Shown one piece after another: positions 60,870-64,000 of a stretch of 64,000 nucleotides of DNA (its first letter is position 1; every line of letters starts with the position of its first letter). Position numbers and translations under genes: made by a program. The stretch is from Euptelea pleiosperma (lineage: Eukaryota > Streptophyta > Magnoliopsida > Ranunculales > Eupteleaceae), in the NCBI GenBank assembly GCA_035048495.1, contig CM068551.1, positions 10,727,248-10,791,247 on the forward strand, written 5' to 3'. The notes beneath the pieces were generated by a model. The model worked only from the letters and a program-made list of their open reading frames with translations, was not told the DNA's origin and did not search any database.

Positions 60870-62165
60870 TGTCCTAGAGGGGGGTGAATAGGACAGAGTA
60901 CGAATTCTTTTAAATTAAAAGGCAAATAAAAAATTCGTCAAGTCACAGTGCTCAGTTCGAGGTATACTCAGGAAATTACACGTAGAGAAAATAAAGAGTA
61001 AACCAATCTCATAATCGATAAAGCAGATAACGGAGGCACAATGCACACCACAACATAAGATTTATAATGGTTCGGTGTATTTACACCTACGTCCACTGTC
61101 AACGCTCAAAACACGAGCCAATATATTATTAAATCAAGTATTACACTCTTATACAATTGAATAATCAACTGGTTAGAACTATCTTAACCTACTCACAAGA
61201 GGGGTAAGTCTCCTATCGTCAAGTCTCCGCTCTTGACAAGCACCCACAACCCTAGATAAACCCAAGGTCAACAAGTTGAGAATTCACTCAACAAAACACC
61301 GTCACGAGCGAATACTTATTCCCTCGGACTAATAGTAATCTAATGAGATAAAGCCTCGTGAAGACAAAACAAACAAGGTACGTACTTACCTCTCTAAATG
61401 GAGACAAGAGAGGAGAATAAGTTGTGGAGCAAGCTTATCACGTGGTGCAATCTAGAAGGTGTATCGATCTCAATGACAAATTTTCCTAGTAGCCAGTGAA
61501 TGAAATCACACCGTAGGCACCAACCAAATCTCTGACGATTGGTTCTCGATGAACGAACTAAGCAGAGATTAGGTTAACCAAGAGTAATTTCCCAAGCATA
61601 AAAACTCAATGTATATTTTTTTTTCTCTTAGAAATTTTTGTGCTTAGAAAATTCGCTATTGGGAGTTATATAGGCAATGGGAAAATGGTCAAAAATGCCC
61701 AAAATAGAAATAGCGGGGTCGACCAAAAACATCTCGGTCGACCACTCCAAAAGAGAGCAATCGACCGACAAGACTTCGGTCGCCCGACCTCTGTCGGATC
61801 TTAGTCAGAAGGTAGAACAGAAGGGTGTCTGTGTAGGGTTGACCCAAACAAGTGTGGTCGCCCGATATTCTCGGTCGACCGGTACTCGTTCGGTCGCCCG
61901 AATAAAGGTATGCTTCTGTCTGAATAATTTCAAAAAACTACGTAGCTTCGGTCTCCCGGTCCTTTGATACACAACCTTTCTGGCCGTCAGATTGTCTACT
62001 CATCCACAGGTGATATCATGCTCCACACAAAGGATATGTCAGAAAGCTTCAAAGAACTTAAGTCCTTACCTTGAGTTAAGTTAGAAATACCTACCTGTGT
62101 ACTTGCTCTTTTCAATCCCACAGTTGCACCAGTTCTTCAACTAATCTCTGAAATTCTCTTTTAAT
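60870..62165 (-). mobile_element. LTR, copia family B
   Basis: It starts TGTCCTAGAGGGGGGTGAATAG and shares blocks with 3443-4890 and 62170-63667 ('ggttcggtgtatttacacctacgtccactgtc'). Contains GGTCGACC and CGGTCGCCCGA motifs at 61710-61960. The right terminus is approximate, as is any flanking duplication (left flank TATAA). Confidence 0.65.
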
Positions 62166-62169
62166 TACT

Positions 62170-63667
62170 ACGTTAAGTCCTACTCGGTTGTGAATAGGAC
62201 AATTTTTAATTTTTCTATGGATTCTATATGGATTAAAAATTAATTATCACACAAGGCGGAAAATGATCAAACAATCAAAATAGGAATCATCGACAGAACA
62301 TAAATATGGGAAAATCTTAGACAAAATATGCAAACATCAATCACACGAGACTTTGATTTATAGTGGTTTGGTGACTCCACACCTACGTCAACTGCCAAAA
62401 CTCAATACGAGTAATATTATATTATTTCAATCATGCATTACAACATTTCTAATCGAAATGAATAATCAAATAACTAAGATAACGCTTAGTCTCAATATAA
62501 CGAGATAGCTTCTCACTCACCTAGAAAGTCAAACTAGCCAGTAGTCTTTTAGAGAAGCACTCTTTTCATGGATCTATGATCATCAACTCAGTTAAATGAA
62601 TACTTACTCATCCACCAATCACAAATAATTAAGTTTGATGAAATTGAATTCACTATAAAAGGCTTGTTCTTAGAGATACTTACATTTTGATGAATTCGAT
62701 ATAATAGTGACTCCTTGAAGAAGAATTCACCACAGAGACACTCTGCCAAGAATGATCATCTTCTTTGAAGAAGATTATTATAGGAAACAATGAGCTTGTA
62801 GTCTCTCAAACATTTAGAGCCTTCACAAATAATGAACTAGAGTTGCTTAGGCGAAGCTCTCTCAAATTCTAAATCTCTAAACTCACAAGATGATAATGAA
62901 AGGATGGGAGTAAAGAGATAGCTTGATTGGGTTGTTTTTATTGGAAGGTAAGGACTCTATTATAAAGTTTATTCCCTCTCAAGACAAACGGACATAACAT
63001 AGCTGTTGGAATGACTCGAGTGCGCCAAAACTCGCACAGAAGATTGAGACAAAATGATATCCGAAAAGGGTGGGGTCAACCGCACATTTTGATAAATAGA
63101 CCACACTTCGGTCAGCTGCTCATTTTGGCTGGTCGACCCATCAGGTCAAAATCTAAAATTATAGTACTGAAGGTCCGATCGACTGCACATTTTGACCGGT
63201 CAGAGTCAGAAGACTCCGATCGGCCGCTCAAAGTGGTCGGTTAGCCGGTCCTCGCAGACCTTCTCTGAAAAATCCCAAACAATTATTATAACTATCCTAT
63301 GTCATTAGGATAGCTTCAAAATGATACCAAAAGAATCGAAAGACATCTAGGGTTAAATTGATCCATTGGCAACGGGCGGTGTACCCTTAGATGTACGCAA
63401 ATACCGCAACACGAGATTCTTGATAGTTGAACGTTCGTAGAGTGAGAACGTACTTAAAATCATTTGCTTCAATCTTTATGTTTTGAGCTTGTATTTGTCT
63501 TTAGTTGAACTTGAACACTTGGGTTATTTTTCTTCAGTTTTAAATCTTTTCTGATTTGATGAAGTCCACTTGATCTTCGAAGTTTCACTCTTCAGCAAAC
63601 TTCTAGCATAGTGATATAATTACAGAAGAACTAAGTGTTTCATGGGATTGAAAACCGAAGCTTTTCA
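62170..63667 (-). mobile_element. LTR of a copia element leaving the window
   Basis: Family B LTR, read on the minus strand from TGAAAAGCTTCGG (63667). Next to it at 63671-63683 is the reverse complement of AAAGGGGGAGA, the SIRE-type polypurine tract, within the conserved phrase 'ttagcattgacaaaggggg'. This is therefore a 3' LTR, and its element continues to the right. Confidence 0.78.
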
Positions 63668-64000
63668 ATCTCCCCCTTTGTCAATGCTAAGACAAAAACC
63701 AATAACTACCCAATTATTTTATAATTTTTACCCAATCAGAAATAAATAATTAACAACTCCCCTTAAGTACAAAAACCACCAAAAAATTGGAGGGCAAATG
63801 AGTATCACAAAGGCTTACGATTAATCTGAAAATTCATGTTCATGTAACATGTTGCTACAAATTAAATAACTAACTTAACAAAATAATCTTAGACACAAAC
63901 ATCTCATTAGTACATTAGTCCAATAATACCAAAAACATCTTCTCTATACATTAGTCCAATAACCCAAAAGATAGCAAGAACCAAGATTTTATAACAAGTT
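63668..64000 (-). mobile_element. Internal region of the copia element, partial
   Basis: AT-rich non-coding sequence upstream of the polypurine tract on the minus strand. No coding domain is reached before the window ends. Confidence 0.55.

Overview
This is nuclear DNA from an angiosperm with a TE-rich genome. The evidence is spliced plant-type genes, a CC-NB-ARC-LRR resistance gene, Ty1/copia and Ty3/chromovirus remnants, L1- and RTE-type LINEs, hAT, Mutator-like and Tourist-like MITEs, and an AT-rich intergenic background. I cannot name the species from the sequence. There are no rRNA genes, no CRISPR arrays and no convincing tRNA gene.

Only two genes look intact. (1) An aldo-keto reductase of the plant perakine-reductase/PCNT115-like type lies on the minus strand (exon 1 at 30111-30521, exons 2-4 between 16080 and 17124). 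Its four exons join in phase to 341 codons with GT-AG boundaries, and a 12,986-bp first intron is filled with transposons. (2) A single-exon CC-NB-ARC-LRR disease-resistance gene lies on the plus strand (52851-56258, 1135 codons) with every canonical NB-ARC motif in place.

Layout. 1-9175 and 31902-43621 are two copies of one segmental duplication. They share a copia solo LTR, a Ty3 gag relic, another LTR and a dead hAT transposase carrying a Tourist MITE. Copy 2 alone carries a 2.55-kb LTR insertion, which therefore postdates the duplication. Copy 1 ends inside a hAT element that copy 2 keeps complete with its 8-bp target-site duplication. 9176-12388 holds a LINE tail, a GGCCGTTTAAAC-rich MITE and unassigned AT-rich DNA. 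12394-16031 is a 3.6-kb solo LTR that ends 44 bp from the AKR stop codon. 17125-30110 is the giant intron: L1 fragments, a chromovirus pol tail and LTR, hAT and Mutator MITEs, an RTE LINE split by a 3.35-kb solo LTR, and another solo LTR. 30522-31905 is the AKR upstream region, built from MITEs that carry a perfect G-box. 44252-49585 is a copia element with gag but no pol. 49600-52650 holds LTR and LINE pieces and a MITE upstream of the resistance gene. 56259-64000 is MITEs, a long CT microsatellite, a chromovirus pol tail and two LTRs of one copia family, the second of which runs into an element continuing past the window.

The dominant theme is decay by LTR-LTR recombination. Lone LTRs with recognisable 5-bp duplications (ATAGT, CTTAT, GTAGT, CATGA, CCTAC) far outnumber two-LTR elements. 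I did not find a new multigene system. The points most worth checking are the AKR gene with its 13-kb intron and LTR-bounded 3' end, the LTR that dates the segmental duplication, and the dense palindrome arrays (CCAATCGATTGG in one LTR family, GGTCGACC in another).
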